The notes: generated by a model from the letters alone, not told the origin. Counted from the stretch's first letter, positions 11,395-22,440 are shown. The stretch: 64,000 nt of DNA from Salminus brasiliensis (GCF_030463535.1 NC_132878.1:88673855-88737854); one strand, 5' to 3'. A program made the numbers and translations.

Positions 11395-11507
11395 CACACT
11401 CCCTCTGCTCTCTACCACACTCTGGTATAACCAGTATAGCATGTGATTTTGCACGCTCACTCTTTCAGCTCTTTCTTCTGTGCTCAGTGCTGGGATTAAG
11501 TACAGCG
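11395..11507 (+). promoter_or_regulatory. Putative promoter and non-coding first exon of copy B
   Basis: A C/T-rich stretch, then TAACCAGTATAGCAT (11427-11441), then a possible exon ending at a strong donor CAGCG|GTAAGT (GT at 11508). The same arrangement with TAACCAGTATAACAT (16144-16158) and a donor at 16253 precedes copy C. Both lie about 2 kb upstream of their start exons. The shared motif and donor suggest that promoter and first exon were duplicated with the genes. Transcription is not shown. Confidence 0.45.
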
Positions 11508-11639
11508 GTAAGTTCTTTTTGTATGGTTTTACTGGTTGTAGCTTATGGGGGAACAATGAATGTGCCAGATTTGACGAGTTTCATTTTGAGAGGGGAGGCC
11601 CCCAGACACAGCACAACAGCAGTTCACCATCGTTATTCA

Positions 11640-13531
11640 GCCAACCTACAGTATTTCATATTTAGTATTTATTTAGTATTTGCTTTTATGGCCAATCGAA
11701 ACTTGCACAGCATATCAGAAATGTGAAAAGAGCATATTTGTAACAGGGCTAGTTTTCGTTTAAAAATGAATTTCATTTATTCATATAATAATAAATATTA
11801 TTATTATATATTGTTGATGATTAAGACTTTTAATTTGAACCTTATCATGTCATCATTTAAAGGTTCTTTACACTACTAATATGGTTCTTTATGGAACCAA
11901 AAGTGTGGTCTCCGCATTCACTGTGTTTAGTATCTGAGTTTAGAGGTATATTTTGGATTCTGGCCAATGTTTTCTAAGTAAACAGCAACTCTGGAGAAGA
12001 ACATCTGTTAAATGTCCTAAATGTAAATGAATGTGGGGTCTCAAAACGAGAGGCGAGAGGGGTTTTACACGCTGAACTTTTGACTTAGTGACAATAAGCA
12101 AGAGAAAACTTGTCCAGAACAATTCCAAAGCATTTCCAGTCTCACTGCACCAAAATTCACCAGAATGTTTGTGTTAATATCATGAATTTTTCCTGGGAAC
12201 AGTGATGCCAGACCCCATTACCAGGGATTGGTTTCAGAACGTTCACTTTGTTTTTACTGTGGTGTTTCATGTCGTTGTGTTTCCAGAAGCTCTATCAATT
12301 GCCATGGTTGGTTGACAAATAAATATATTGTTGCGGCCCAGAACTGCTCACACTACAGCAGTCGAGGGAAACCTTGTCTCTCCTTTTCTGCATTTCTGTT
12401 GTTTTTTTTTTTACTTTTTGGTAAAATGTGAATCTGGCTGTTGTTCTTTACATTGTATCCCAATAAATGAATGAAACTGATGAGTGAATGAATAGAAATC
12501 AATGACTTTACATTGACTTTCATTGAAAATAAAGAAGGTCTTTATTTTTCCTGATTTGGAGATAAGTGGGTTTTTGTGTGGCAGTGATGATATACAACCT
12601 CAATAGTGTATATTGTTATATATTTATTTATTATATAAATAATTCTTCATAAGCTTAGTTACATTAGGCCTCTCAGGTTTAAACATTCCCAGATGAATAC
12701 CAGAGGAACTGAAGTTCTCTTGCAAGTAAAAAACAAAAACACTAAACACTGGATTAGTTCTCTTTCAAATATGAAGTCTGGAACCAGCAGAACCAGAAGA
12801 GCTGTTTGTTTAAGATGAACACCTGTATACCATACAAGATTGGACATAACCCCAAAGGCTATGTAAGTCCATATGAGCGGTATTTAAACCTCTGTGATTC
12901 ATTCACAACTGCAGTGGAGTGTCTGTTGGATGGTTTGCACATTCTTCCAGAAGAGCATTTGTATGGTCAGACACTGATATTGCAGGACTTTGAAGAGGTG
13001 ATAGATGGGACTAAAGTCAGGGCTCACTGTGGTCATGTTCTTCAAAGTATGCCTTTATAGACCTTGCTTTGTGTAATGGGTCATGCTACAATTATGCTAG
13101 AACAGACTGACAGACTAGCCTGCTAGAACTAACGTGGCTTTACAAACAACAAGCAACAACTGTCCAAAATGTGTTGGTATGCTGAAGATGCTTCAGATTT
13201 CCCTTCACTAGAAATAAGGGGCCTAGGCCATCCCCTGACAAACATCCCCACAGCATTATCCCCCCTCCACCAAACGTTACAGTTGGCACAAAGAAGTCAG
13301 GTTACTGATCATGCTGAATGCTACTATAGCACAGTGTTTAGTATATAGGAACAGGAAAGGCTCTGACATTGCACAGCAAGCACCTGTTCATTACCACGCA
13401 GACCAAAATACTACAACCCTGTTTATTTGCACTCTGCATTAGTGCTACAAATATGGTCTATTAAAGTTGTCTGTTTCTACAAGAATGCGCACCTCTTAGA
13501 AGTAACATAGGGCTTGTTTGTTTGTTTTAAG
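11640..13531. other. Intron 1 of copy B: AT-rich, with a Tc1-type remnant
   Basis: Mostly AT-rich sequence without coding signals. At about 13160-13330, the minus strand resembles the middle of common fish Tc1-type elements ('ggccccttatttctagtgaa', 'cttcagcataccaacacatt'). An open frame at 12806-13060 has no splice context and may be part of the same decayed insertion. Confidence 0.4.
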
Positions 13532-13536
13532 GGCTC

Positions 13537-14872
13537 ATGAACAATCAGAACGATTGTCCTGAACCCAGCACAAACCCAGTGCCAGGACGCGCTGATGGAG
13601 GCAAATGGAACTGGGGTCCAATAGTAATTGGTGGATTGGTGGTGCTTGGTGTTTTCGTTGGTAAGCAAACCTTTACTTAGGATAAGGAATAATGCATGAT
13701 CATGTAGTGCCATATAAAGTCATATATCCATGCTTTGCTTATCCATGTTTTGGTGATAACGGGTAATTACTATTTGTGCTATGTGCATTTATAAATGTAT
13801 AAAAGGTGATACACACCATTGTGTGCAAAGAACATCCCTGTTCAAATGTTTTGAGGATTTTTTAAAAATAATTCTATAAAGTAATAATAATAATAATAAT
13901 AATCATCACCATCTCATCATAGGTAGAACGTGGAAGGTCTTCCAACAGGCAGAGCTCAAGCAGGTGCAGAAAAAACATGAGCAGCAGCTACGGGAGAAGC
14001 AAAAACAGCTACAGGAGCAAAGCAAGCAACTGCAGGAGCAAAGCAAGCAGCTACAGGAGCAGCAGAATCAGCTACAGAAGCAAAGCAAGAAACTGCAGGA
14101 GCAAAGCAAGCAGCTACAGGAGCAGCAGAATCAGCTACAGAAGCAAAGCAAGCAACTGCAGGAGCAAAGCAAGCAGCTACAGGAGCAGCAGAATCAGCTA
14201 CAGAAGCAAAGCAAGAAACTGCAGGAGCAAAGCAAGCAGCTACAGGAGCAGCAGAATCAGCTACAGAAGCAAAGCAAGCAACTGCAGGAGCAAAGCAAGC
14301 AGCTACAGGAGCAGCAGAATCAGCTACAGAAGCAAAGCAAGCAACTGCAGGAGCAAAGCAAGCAGCTACAGGAGCAGCAGAATCAGCTACAGAAGCAAAG
14401 CAAGCAACTGCAGGAGCAAAGCAAGCAGCTACAGGAGCAGCAGAATCAGCTACAGGAGCAACGCAAGCTGCTGCAGGAGTGCAATGACCAACAGCAGGAG
14501 AAGGGACGCATGGTGACAGCAATACGCCAGGTTCAGCAACAGGGTAAGCAGCTTGAGGAGAGAGCCCAGAATCTCCTTCCGAAGCTGAAGACTCAGCTGA
14601 CAAAGAGGCAGCAAGCCCTGTGTAGAAGCCCTCATCCCGATGACTACCAGCAGGATTTGAAAGACACTGAGATGAACCTGCTAAACATGGTGGCCAATGA
14701 CCCCATGGAGTCCAACTTAAAGGAGGGCCTTACCAACATTTTTCACTATGAAAATTACTGTGTGAACCCTGAGAGGGAGTCTGATGTGGCTCTATCTCAG
14801 GCACTGGGAGCAGCAGGTCACCTTGCAGAAGCATCAGAAGCTAGAGGAGGTGCTAAAAGAATTTCTGCCTAA
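13537..14872 (+). CDS. CCDC127-like protein, copy B: glutamine-rich repeat and frameshifted C-terminus (357 aa)
   Basis: Coding exons are 13537-13660 and 13923-14872 (phase 1 junction, donor G|GTAAGC, acceptor CATAG|GT). The start exon begins five bases before the ATG. The N-terminus MNNQNDCPEPSTN...RADGGKWNWG and a hydrophobic segment (residues about 27-41) match copy A, but RWIW is replaced by GRTW. Residues about 71-224 are 22 heptads rich in Q, K, S and L: a predicted long coiled coil. Then come a KQLEERAQNLLPKLKTQLTKRQQALC block and NLLNMVANDP...LTNIF, homologous to A and C. After ENYCVNPERES the frame is shifted: compared with copies A and C about 20 nt are missing, so the conserved LMWLYL block is read out of frame and the protein ends ...GGAKRISA. 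It may be a pseudogene in the making or a protein with a new tail. Confidence 0.75.
14012..14473 (+). repeat. 63-bp coding tandem repeat in copy B
   Basis: Twenty-two heptads. From 14054 a 63-bp (21-residue, three-heptad) unit starts every 63 bases: 14054, 14117, 14180, 14243, 14306, 14369 and 14432. The units are almost identical; the main variant is K or Q in QKQSK(K/Q)L, in the order K, Q, K, Q, Q, Q. Such identity implies very recent expansion or ongoing homogenisation. Because 63 is divisible by three, the other frames are also open here, including a spurious alanine/valine-rich frame on the minus strand. Confidence 0.95.
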
Positions 14873-14891
14873 TGACCGTAATGACAAATGA
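14781..14891 (+). pseudogene. Out-of-frame remnant of the conserved CCDC127 C-terminus in copy B
   Basis: In the +1 frame relative to the coding frame of copy B, 14781-14891 reads LMWLYLRHWEQQVTLQK, then HQKLEEVLKEFLPND and a stop. This is clearly the counterpart of LMWLYLKYWQQQITLQK in copy C. It overlaps the actual end of the B frame (stop at 14870-14872). The intact codons suggest that the frame was lost recently. Confidence 0.85.
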
Positions 14892-16100
14892 CCTAATGAC
14901 CCAATGACTAACAACAACCTTTTTTTCAGGGTCTGGGAGAAAATGAAGGCTTTGTGTCTGATGGGCAGCGATATGCTTCCCTTCCCAGTTAAAAAACTGC
15001 TGTCCCGCTTTTGCACTAATGTGATGTACTGATGTTAAAACTGTGTGATGTTTAGTGTAGATATTTGAATTCTATATTTTCCAAGTTTGCACACACACAG
15101 AAAGGGAGGGTTCTTCAGGGTGCAGGCAGTGGTTCTAGGAGGCTCTTGGAGGCGGTTCTAATTAGCACTGATGTTTGTTTTTAGCCATATAATTATTTAC
15201 ATTTCTGTCTGTGTTCTGAAAAAGGTTTATGTATGTGCTCTTTTTTAATACCTGGATAATGGCTGTAGCCTACAGCTGAGGTGACCATAGACCTCCTCTG
15301 TCATCATTCTGTAGTCATTTTAAAAGCTCAGGGTCTAAGTCATTTTTCTTTTTGAGAAGGGAATGGGGTTGTTGTCACCATCGTGCCCCGTGGTGAAGAG
15401 AAATGTCTTAACCCTTACAACTAGTTCTTAAAAGCTTGTGATTGCACTCAAACATCTCACTTTGATTTCTATCCAGCTCATGTGTCTAGGTATCAGTACG
15501 GACTTCTGTACTGGGCTGTGTCTAAGCTCAGACTGTAGTCTAGTCTGTTCACATTAGCCGGGGGTATTTTCTGCTTGAACAGAGAAGCCCCACTATAGGT
15601 CACTCTGGATGAGAGCGTCTACTAAAATGCCTTAAGGAGGTCGTTAAAACAGCATTTTCCGAGGATTGGTGTTTGTTGCTCATCAGCTCCCCCTACAGCC
15701 GGGGAGTGCAATTCACTTTACACCACTGTAGTAAATACAAATCGAGCTTTGAGCTCCTTCCTTATTGACAGCTGTACACATGCATTTATCGCAGAGGTCT
15801 CGCCCAGCTCCACCAGAGTTCCACAGTGCAGTAGCAGCACTCTGGCCTGGAGTGGCAATGACAGAGACGCCTTTCCCCCTGTTACAGTCAGTGGAGCATC
15901 AGCATGATTCTGAAGCTGCTGTTTTAAGGTACAATTGCTACATGATGCTGCATTCATTCTGAAACCCAGTCTTTAACAGTAAACACGGCATGCAACTGAT
16001 CTGACCTTCATAGTGTTGCTTAAAATTACAATGGAGGTAAAAAACACAAGCTTAAAGACCAGTTTTGATTGATAGACCCAGTGTATTCAGTCCTCGCGTT
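14892..16100. other. 3' flank of copy B, no further gene seen
   Basis: No supported exon. A short S2-type SINE tail ('cactctggatgagagcgtct', 'actaaaatgcctta') lies at about 15600-15635. Open frames near 15718-15962 on both strands have no splice context. Confidence 0.5.
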
Positions 16101-16109
16101 GTCACAGTC

Positions 16110-16252
16110 TCACGTCCCTCCCTTTTTCTCATACACTCCAGTGTAACCAGTATAACATTTGTTAGGTTATACTTTCTTGTTCTAGAAACCGGTGCAAAGA
16201 GTTCAGTGAGGGCTCAGATTTTCTGACTACACTTGGAGAAGAAGTGTATGTG
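16110..16252 (+). promoter_or_regulatory. Putative promoter and non-coding first exon of copy C
   Basis: C/T-rich stretch, TAACCAGTATAACAT at 16144-16158, then a possible exon ending ATGTG|GTAAGT (GT at 16253). It is laid out like the region 11395-11507 before copy B. The start exon of copy C follows about 2 kb downstream at 18305. Confidence 0.45.
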
Positions 16253-16734
16253 GTAAGTACGGTTTGCTGTTTGTGGACTAACTGTGCTTAGCAGGGGGGT
16301 TAGACTGGGTCATGTTCACTTTGGAAATAACGTTTTATTCATTGTTATACTGCATAGTTATTTGATCAATAAAAGTACTACAGAAAAACTACAAATAATT
16401 TATTTAGATGGTCTAATAATAAATCTTTTGAAGGAATCTAATAATCTTAATAATTTTAAAGGAGTCTAATAATAAATCTTTTGAACTCTGCATGCTTTAC
16501 TAAAACTAGTGTCCTTTTTTTCTACACTTCTTTTGTCAGGAGTACTACAACATATTCTGTGCTCATACTTCGTATACATACAACTCTAAAAGCTCTCTCT
16601 TTTCTTTATTCTTTTTGCTGTATTATCCAAATGACACATTGTGCAGAATATATATATATATATGCACACGATTAATCTGCAAACTTTATCGTGTTAAATT
16701 TTTTAATGCGAATGAATAATTTTGGCACCAACTT

Positions 16735-17010
16735 CCTCCCGTAGGTCACTCTCTTTACAGAGCCTATTAGCAGTTTAATTTAGTGATGTAAACACAGTGT
16801 CGTACTGTTAAGCTCATAGGGTAGAATACACTGCTCCTCTCTTAGCTCTTACCTTAATCCAGCCCAATGACTGACCATCTATTTATCATTTCTCTATTAA
16901 AGCTCCTGTGTTTGCACTTCGTTGTGTTCAAAGCTAAAGTTTTCAAGACTACACTGAAGTATTATTAGGGGAAAAAAACAGATTTCTCTAGACAGTTTAT
17001 TAGGAATACC
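16735..17010 (+). repeat. Left arm of an inverted repeat flanking copy C
   Basis: From 'ctcccgtaggtcactctctt' through 'tttagtgatgtaaacacagt' to 'tttctctagacagttt' this is the reverse complement, with scattered changes and gaps, of 22068-22440. The two arms enclose copy C. Nature unknown: a dispersed repeat in two orientations, or the ends of an inverted duplication. Confidence 0.65.
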
Positions 17011-17114
17011 ACAAATTTACTTCTCCTACCCAAACATTCAAGGATGTGTTAGCTAGCGTTTTAACTCGTGATTATTATGATTTAACTTGATAATTGCTTT
17101 TCCAACCAATAATC

Positions 17115-17400
17115 TTATACACTGATTAGCCACAAAAACAACACCGCCTCACAGAATGCAGTCCATCTGTTTCTCTGTATACTTTGTTATCAACCTCCTT
17201 TTACCCTGTTCTTCAATGGTCAGGACGCCACAGGACCAGCACAGAGCAAGCATTTTTGGGTGGTGGGTCATTCTCAGCACTGCAGTGAAACATGACATGG
17301 CAGTGCTTAGTGTGTTAGTGTGTCTTTCACTGGTACGAGTGGATCAGACACAGCAGTGGTCTATAACGAACCATTGCCTTTACCAAGCTGTAAAACGTGT
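17115..17400 (+). repeat. Interspersed repeat (family R)
   Basis: Begins 'acactgattagccacaaaaa' and contains 'ttctcagcactgcagtgaaa' and 'ggtacgagtggatcagacac'. This composition recurs in part at 52195-52370 and looks like a common fish non-autonomous element. No coding capacity. Confidence 0.5.
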
Positions 17401-17539
17401 TCGCCTCTTCACTGTTTCTTCTGTTTTTGCATATTTGTCACATTCGGGTGTTTCAGATCATCCAACTAATTGTAATAACTAATAGATAAAGACGACACGA
17501 GTAAACATGCACTAATGATTCCATTTGCTGAAGATAAAG

Positions 17540-17830
17540 ATGTATTCAAAATCACCCATGTGAAAAAGTAATTGTGCCCCTTAATCTAAATAACTGGTTG
17601 TGCCACCCTTTCCAGTGACAACTGCAGTCAGATGTTTGTGGTAAGGCTTTTACCTCAGTGTGGATTCTCAGGATTGTTATTAATTGTTTTAATTCAGCTA
17701 CATTGGAGGGCTTTAGATCATAAACTGCCTGTTTAACTGCCCACATCATCTCAATAGGATTCAAGTCAGGACTTGGACTTGGCCACTCCAAAATCTTCAT
17801 TTCGTTTCTTTTGAGCCATTCTGAGGCTCA
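17540..17830 (-). mobile_element. Tc1-like transposase fragment
   Basis: On the minus strand 17800-17552 reads MKILEWPSPSPDLNPIEMMW, the C-terminal catalytic block of a Tc1 transposase (NPIE holds the last acidic residue), followed by KPSNVAELKQLI. The part from about 17640 down to 17552 no longer resembles transposase and may be the 3' end of the element or another repeat. No terminal repeats were identified. Confidence 0.65.
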
Positions 17831-18313
17831 GATACTTTTGCACTGCAGGCCTTGCACAGGTCTTTGCTGTATCTACTCCATGTACGGTTTTATGTAACAG
17901 AACTCACTGGTATCTGGGTCCCTTCTAAGAGAAATATCATTGATTCATAGGTCCATATGTAGACCTCCAAATAGGTCAATAAACTGTCAACCAGTTACAT
18001 CACTGTTCTGCCCATCTTCATTTTGTTGATTGGCTAAATGACTCATCATTCTCTTTTCTTACAACCAAACCAACAAGAATGACTGCCTCTACCAGGATAT
18101 AGAATAGCTCTATACCTCAGCAATGCTCACAGGGTTTGGTGTGTCTGGGTTATTGACAAGTAAGAGAATTAAAAAATATGAAAATTCGAAATGTAAAACT
18201 TTGAAGCTAGGTTGTGGTTGTGGAAGTGCTCTAGATGTTATGTACAGTGATGCTCTGCGTTGACTGGCTAAGTCATGCGTGTGCTTTCTTTATCGTTTCA
18301 ACAGAATATCAAC

Positions 18314-19802
18314 ATGAGCAACCCGAAAATAAAGTCGGAAGGTTCGGATGGAAATACACTGTACTTTGGCCTACTAGCACACGTTGCTGTTCTTGGTGTG
18401 GCTGTCCTTCGTAAGTACGCTCAGGGAAAATATATAAACCCATTTTTTTAAGGCCATAAACAGGTTATTTGGGCTATTTTGATATATTAGACAGAGTGGG
18501 AAGTGGCAGTCATACTGGGGCCTAATGTGGCAAGGGGGCCTGCAGCCCAAAATCTTTAGTGGGTTCCTCATCTAGATACTAACACACTGGACAACCATTA
18601 AATATACAGTTCAAACATACTTCATCTGCTAGCTTTCATTAGTAACCATTTTCAAACAAACCCATTCATAACCTGCAACATGATTTTTTCAATCTGTAAA
18701 TTCTTAAGAGATGAGATTTGGTAAAACACAGAATCCGGCTGGAATAAACGAAGTACTGTGGTGGCATTGAACCTCGAAAACCCATTGTTGGAACGTCCCA
18801 CACACACCTAGGGTATACAAATACGTGCACCTTTACCATTCAACGTGTTCTTGTTCCGCCCATGTTATGCATCAGGACCTGACTTGTGTGGACTAGGCAC
18901 AGCTAAATGTCTCAGAATGCATTACGCACCACACTGCTGTTCCTATTGCAAAATTACAGTACAGCGTCCTCCTCCCGTCCTCGAACTTGCCAAGGCAGTA
19001 CTACCAAGTACACCACCTCCCCCCTACTGCTCCCAATCACAGTTCTCCAAACGCTGACCCAGTAAAGCAGTGGGTAATTACATTTATTAACATTAACATT
19101 TATTATTTAACATTTCCTATAAAAAAAGAAAAAGAAGGGGTTTCAGAGTTTTTATGTTGACTTCTTTTTACTTAAACAATCAGCAAACTATGATTGTTTA
19201 CATACAGTTGTCTTGTCCAACAGCAACAGTAACTATTCATCATATTCATTTATGCTTGGCCTATCCTACCAGGTTGGATGTGGAAACGAGACTCTGAGAG
19301 AAAGATCCAGGAAATAAAGATCCAGTACAACCAAGACATGACTGCCCTGATCAAAGAGCTTCAGAAGGAGCAACAGATAGTGAAGAAGCTGGAGCAAGAG
19401 AAGAGGCACATGTGGAAGTCACTGCTTGGTGCACAAGAGGAAGGAGAACACTTCCAGCAAAAAGCCCAAGATGTACTGGAGAAACTGAAGACCAGTTTAA
19501 TACACAGGCAGTCGATCTACTGCAGCTACATAGCACCCAGGGAGCGCAGACAAACTGTCGAGAAGGAGCTGCTGCACCATGTGGACACTGATCCCCATGT
19601 GGCCAAGCTGGTCTCCAAGGAAGATCTTAATGAGATCTTTCAGAAGGATGACTACTGTCCAAAGCTTTGGAACACGGATGATGGAAATAACGGAAAGCTG
19701 ATGTGGCTCTATCTGAAGTACTGGCAGCAGCAGATCACCCTGCAGAAGCAGAAGAAGGTAGAGGAGGTGCTGAAAGAGTTTGTGCCTAATGAAAGTAACT
19801 GA
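18314..19802 (+). CDS. CCDC127-like protein, copy C (208 aa, two coding exons)
   Basis: Coding exons are 18314-18410 and 19273-19802 (phase 1, donor C|GTAAGT, acceptor ACCAG|GT). The start exon begins at 18305. The N-terminus MSNPKIKSEGSDGN is more diverged than in A and lacks the WNYALL block, but a hydrophobic segment (residues about 16-32) and RWMWKRDSERKIQEIKIQY are kept. The coiled coil is about 60 residues shorter than in A. The C-terminus is complete: APRERRQTVEKELL, DLNEIFQKDDYC, NGKLMWLYLKYWQQQ, then VEEVLKEF. The frame is uninterrupted and the domain order is conserved, so it is probably functional. A polyadenylation hexamer lies at 19988-19993. Confidence 0.88.
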
Positions 19803-20189
19803 GCATTAACATTAAATGAGCAGCTTGCTTGTGGTTTGGAGCTCTTTATTTTTTTTTCTTACTTGATAGAACATTTGGGCTGGGACATCTTTTACATACT
19901 ATCAAAATAATAGCTACAGTGTAATCATCTTGGAAGGTGTGTTATTTTCCTTTGTGTTTTTTGGTGTGTAACAGCTGTTCAGTCAAAAATAAAACCATGA
20001 GATTATCAAGTCAACTCAAGGTTTATTGGTCATTTGTACGTCAGGACACCGAAATACTGGTGGTGAGGGTCAGTAAATACAGCAGGATAGCACTATATGC
20101 TAAATATACAGAAACAAGAGGGTCCTAAATATGAAACCAGTCAAAAGTCTAAGAACATTTACATTTCTCCAGTTTTTATTGTTATTTAA

Positions 20190-20870
20190 GCAGTTTGAGT
20201 CTCCATGACCAGCATGATCAAACTGGTCAATCAACATGACCAGCATGACTATGCCGGTCGATCAGCATGACCAGCACAATCAAGCTGGTCGATCAGTATG
20301 AGCAAGCTGGTCGTTCAGCATTATCAAGCTGGTCGATCAACATGACCGGCATGACCATGCCGAACGATCAGCATGAGCAAGCTGGTCGATCAACTTGACC
20401 ACCAAGACCACATTGGTCAACCAGCATGACCAGCATGACCAGCAGGACCACTTTGGTCGACCAGCAAGACCACACTGGTCCACCAGCATGACCACACTGG
20501 TCCACCAGCATGACCAGCATGACGACGCTGGTTAATCAGCATGACCATCATCATTAAGCTGGTCGTTCCGCATTATCAAGCTGGTCGATCAACATGACCG
20601 GCATGACCTTGCCGGACGATCAGCATGAGCAAGCTGGTCGATCAACTTGACCACCAAGACCACACTGGTCCACCAGCATGACCAGCATGACGACGCTGGT
20701 TAATCAGCATGACCATCATCATTAAGCTGGTCGACCAGCATGACCAAGCTGGTCAAGCAACATGACCAGCATGACCACACTGGTCCACCAGCATGACCAG
20801 CATGATGACGCTGGTTAATCAGCATGACCATCATCATTAAGCTGGTCCACCAGCATGGCCAAGCATAACC
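20190..20870. repeat. Minisatellite of GACCAGC / GCTGGTC motifs
   Basis: About 680 bp of irregular tandem units built from 'catgaccagcatgacca' and 'aagctggtcgatcagc', with higher-order repeats (a segment with 'gaccatcatcattaagctgg' occurs three times, near 20540, 20710 and 20825). Units contain both GACCAG and CTGGTC, so each can fold on itself. Related, less regular sequence lies at 20935-21035 and 34440-34750. Open frames here are artefacts. Confidence 0.85.
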
Positions 20871-21035
20871 AAAATCAAATGCAACACACACTGTACGTTA
20901 ATCACATGGCTGACCAGCATAGGGCATGTTTTCATCTGAACAACCAGCTTTTCAACCACCCGGACCATCAAAGACCAGCTTAGACCATGTGAAACCAGCT
21001 CCCAGCAAAAGCTGGTCTTGAGCTGGATTTTTCAG

Positions 21036-21911
21036 CAGAGAATCTGCAATGGTACAAAGACCAGAGCTCATGTGGCAACACCTTGTAGCTCAGTTTAACA
21101 CTGGACCAAGTCTCCCTTTTCTGTACAGCTGTAACTCTGAGCATTGTCATCATAGGAGCCTGAGGACTGGAGCGAGGCAAGCATGAGCAGGTGCACCCCC
21201 ACTTTCAGTGCATTTTCTGTTTATTCAAACCATGAATTTCGAGGGCGTATGAGTCACGATTCGGACATATTTTGATGAAATAATGCCATTGGGTAGAACT
21301 GTATTTGTTGTGTAACAAACTTGCTACAGACAACAGTAACTCAAGCACCTTCCCTCTAGAGGGCAGTGTAGGTATTAGGAGAGCATTAAGCAATTCTTGC
21401 CCTGCCCTGCACATTTCCTCCATCTAACATAAGCCCAGTCTCAAATACTGCACTTGCAGCCCTGTAGTCCTCATCTGCTTGTGCCTTTGCATGCTCAGGA
21501 CTTGGACGTGACAGAATACAAGACTGAATATTAATACAGAAATAAAAGTATCTGTTTTTGGTTTTGTCACATACTGGAAATGAAGTTTTCAAGTATAAAA
21601 CACAAGTGTAAAAACCTGGTTTAACTGTATTTAGGGTCTATATTATCCCAATATAAAATATATATCTAATACAGCTTTAAAAATATTTACATTTAGAATG
21701 ACAGCCCATAAAACACACACGAGAAGGACCACAGCACACTTCACTGCCATGTTTTAATTTAAAGTTTCATTTAATTTGCTAAAGAAATTTGCAAAGAAAT
21801 TGCAAATATGATATTATATGTGAACTTTCCCTCCTGAGCTTTAGAATGTACATAGTACTTCATTTAAGAATAAAAAGTGTATTTACAAAAACAACTATTT
21901 ATTATTTATTG

Positions 21912-21946
<35 letters not shown>

Positions 21947-22067
21947 TACAAATTGTGAACACAGTAAACACATGGTGTCAGTCAAACAAAAAGTTTAATA
22001 TTGTTAATCACAGCAATATTTTGTGATTCATTATGATAATGTGAAAATGCTAGCTAGCATGGCCTTG
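21036..22067. other. Gene-free stretch with (ATT)n microsatellite
   Basis: No exon supported. An (ATT)n tract lies at about 21917-21946. The rest is AT-rich. Confidence 0.5.
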
Positions 22068-22440
22068 AAACTGTCTAGAGGAACCCATTTATTTTTTCAT
22101 AATATTTCAGTGTAGTTCTGAGAACTTTAGCCTCGAACACGACGGAGCTCAGACACAGAAGCTTTAATAGAGTAAATGCTTCAACAACTTTTTAAAAGAT
22201 AAATAGATGTTCAGCCATTCGACTGGATTAAGCTAAGAGCTAAGAGAGGAGCAGCTGTGTGTGGGAGAGGGATGAGGGAGGGGTACGAGAATAAGAGTTA
22301 GATATGAGATTTAATGAGTAAAGTGTAATCTACCCTCTGAGCTCAACAGTAGCAACACTGTGTTCACATCACTAAATAAAACTGCTAAAACGCCACTAGG
22401 CTCTGTACAGAGAGAGACCTACGGGAGTTTCAATTCATAA
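22068..22440 (-). repeat. Right arm of an inverted repeat flanking copy C
   Basis: Reverse complement matches 16735-17010, e.g. 'ctgtacagagcctagtggcg' against 'tttacagagcctattagc' and 'agtgatgtgaacacagtgtt' against 'agtgatgtaaacacagtgtc'. It carries an extra segment (around 22270-22310) absent from the left arm. Confidence 0.65.

Noticed and set aside
13956-14603. A 215-codon alanine/valine-rich open frame on the minus strand
   Set aside because: It is the mirror of the 63-bp coding repeat of copy B; any period divisible by three keeps several frames open. No independent start or splice context.
15718-15962. Overlapping open frames on both strands downstream of copy B
   Set aside because: Short, without splice sites or recognisable motifs, and mutually overlapping.
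20190-20870. CRISPR-like array of short repeats
   Set aside because: Units are irregular, contiguous and without unique spacers, in an animal nuclear genome; it is a minisatellite.
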